A DNA stretch of 22,860 bases from positions 1-22,860 of the forward strand of contig JAYMTA010000941.1 of assembly GCA_036897625.1 (NCBI GenBank). Reading direction: 5' to 3'. How positions within the stretch are numbered: position 1 is the first letter of the stretch; every line of letters starts with the position of its first letter. The notes beneath the pieces are model-generated. The model was not told the origin of the DNA. It searched no databases and saw nothing but the letters and a program-made list of their open reading frames with translations. Shown piece by piece: positions 22,731 to 22,860 of the stretch. The stretch is from Pelargonium cotyledonis (taxonomy: Eukaryota; Streptophyta; Magnoliopsida; Geraniales; Geraniaceae). Both the position numbers and the translations under genes were made by a program.

Positions 22731-22860
22731 ATGGTCGGAGGAGAGAGGAGATCGTCGATGGAGGTCCAGATCGAGCCGAGAGTGAAGCCCTCGCCAGTTA
22801 CGGCGTCGAGACGATCCGTGTTCACGGCGGTGGCCGGGCTTGCCAGCAATCACGGGTTTT
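22731..22860 (+). CDS. Possible divergent gene, 5' end only
   Basis: An open frame starts at ATG 22731, with a second in-frame ATG at 22758, and runs off the window (43 codons seen). It is Arg/Ser-rich, with an N-terminus like MEVQIEPRVKPSP from the second ATG and a SRRSVF stretch further on. I do not recognise it. Base composition is GC-rich at third positions, as in plant first exons. The same DNA is also open on the minus strand (one frame reads GEGFTLGSIW), so the strand is not settled. The region between it and the cytochrome b5 start is 115 bp. Confidence 0.3.
   Translation, partial: MVGGERRSSMEVQIEPRVKPSPVTASRRSVFTAVAGLASNHGF

Noticed and set aside
22599-22853. Minus-strand frame of 84 codons upstream of cytochrome b5
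   Set aside because: It overlaps the cytochrome b5 start in another frame, is Arg/His-rich, and looks like a chance frame in GC-rich leader DNA.

Overview
This is nuclear DNA from a eudicot plant. The host genes have GT-AG introns and AT-rich intergenic sequence, their proteins are close to Arabidopsis BET3 and KIN10, and the rest is mostly plant-type transposons (Ty3/gypsy, Ty1/copia, TRIM, hAT MITEs, foldback elements, LINE and SINE tails). A rosid is plausible, but I cannot fix the family from sequence alone.

Layout. 1-1649 is the left-running start of a Ty3/gypsy-like LTR element on the minus strand, with its LTR at 1096-1649; the rest lies outside the window. 1937-6466 is a complete five-exon gene for the TRAPP subunit BET3/TRAPPC3 (186 aa). 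Its third intron holds a structurally complete TRIM with a perfect 5-bp target duplication, and its fourth intron holds a short hAT-like MITE whose left part is tandemly duplicated. 7066-10150 is a nest of elements: a Ty1/copia pol fossil (minus strand), a 1533-bp hAT element with a perfect 8-bp duplication lying in the probable copia 3' LTR, and a 1020-bp poly(A)-tailed retroposon inside the hAT element with a 17-bp duplication. 10487-13200 is AT-rich repeat debris, including an inverted-repeat element of about 0.9 kb. 13230-18703 is a complete SnRK1 alpha subunit gene (KIN10 type, 512 aa, ten coding exons plus a probable 5'-UTR exon). 18704-22500 is intergenic, with a SINE-like unit, a 521-bp foldback MITE with arms of about 235 bp, a LINE-like tail and an unassigned GC-richer block. 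At the right edge, 22523-22615 (minus) encodes the first exon of a cytochrome b5 whose haem-binding exon I cannot find downstream. A divergent open frame starts 115 bp away and runs off the window.

The two complete genes are unrelated housekeeping and regulatory genes: BET3 in ER-Golgi vesicle tethering, SnRK1 in energy-starvation signalling. Nothing suggests they work as a unit. I found no novel enzymatic or defence system. The unusual content is the layered transposon structure, the foldback elements, the orphan cytochrome b5 exon and the overlapping upstream ORF at the SnRK1 start.
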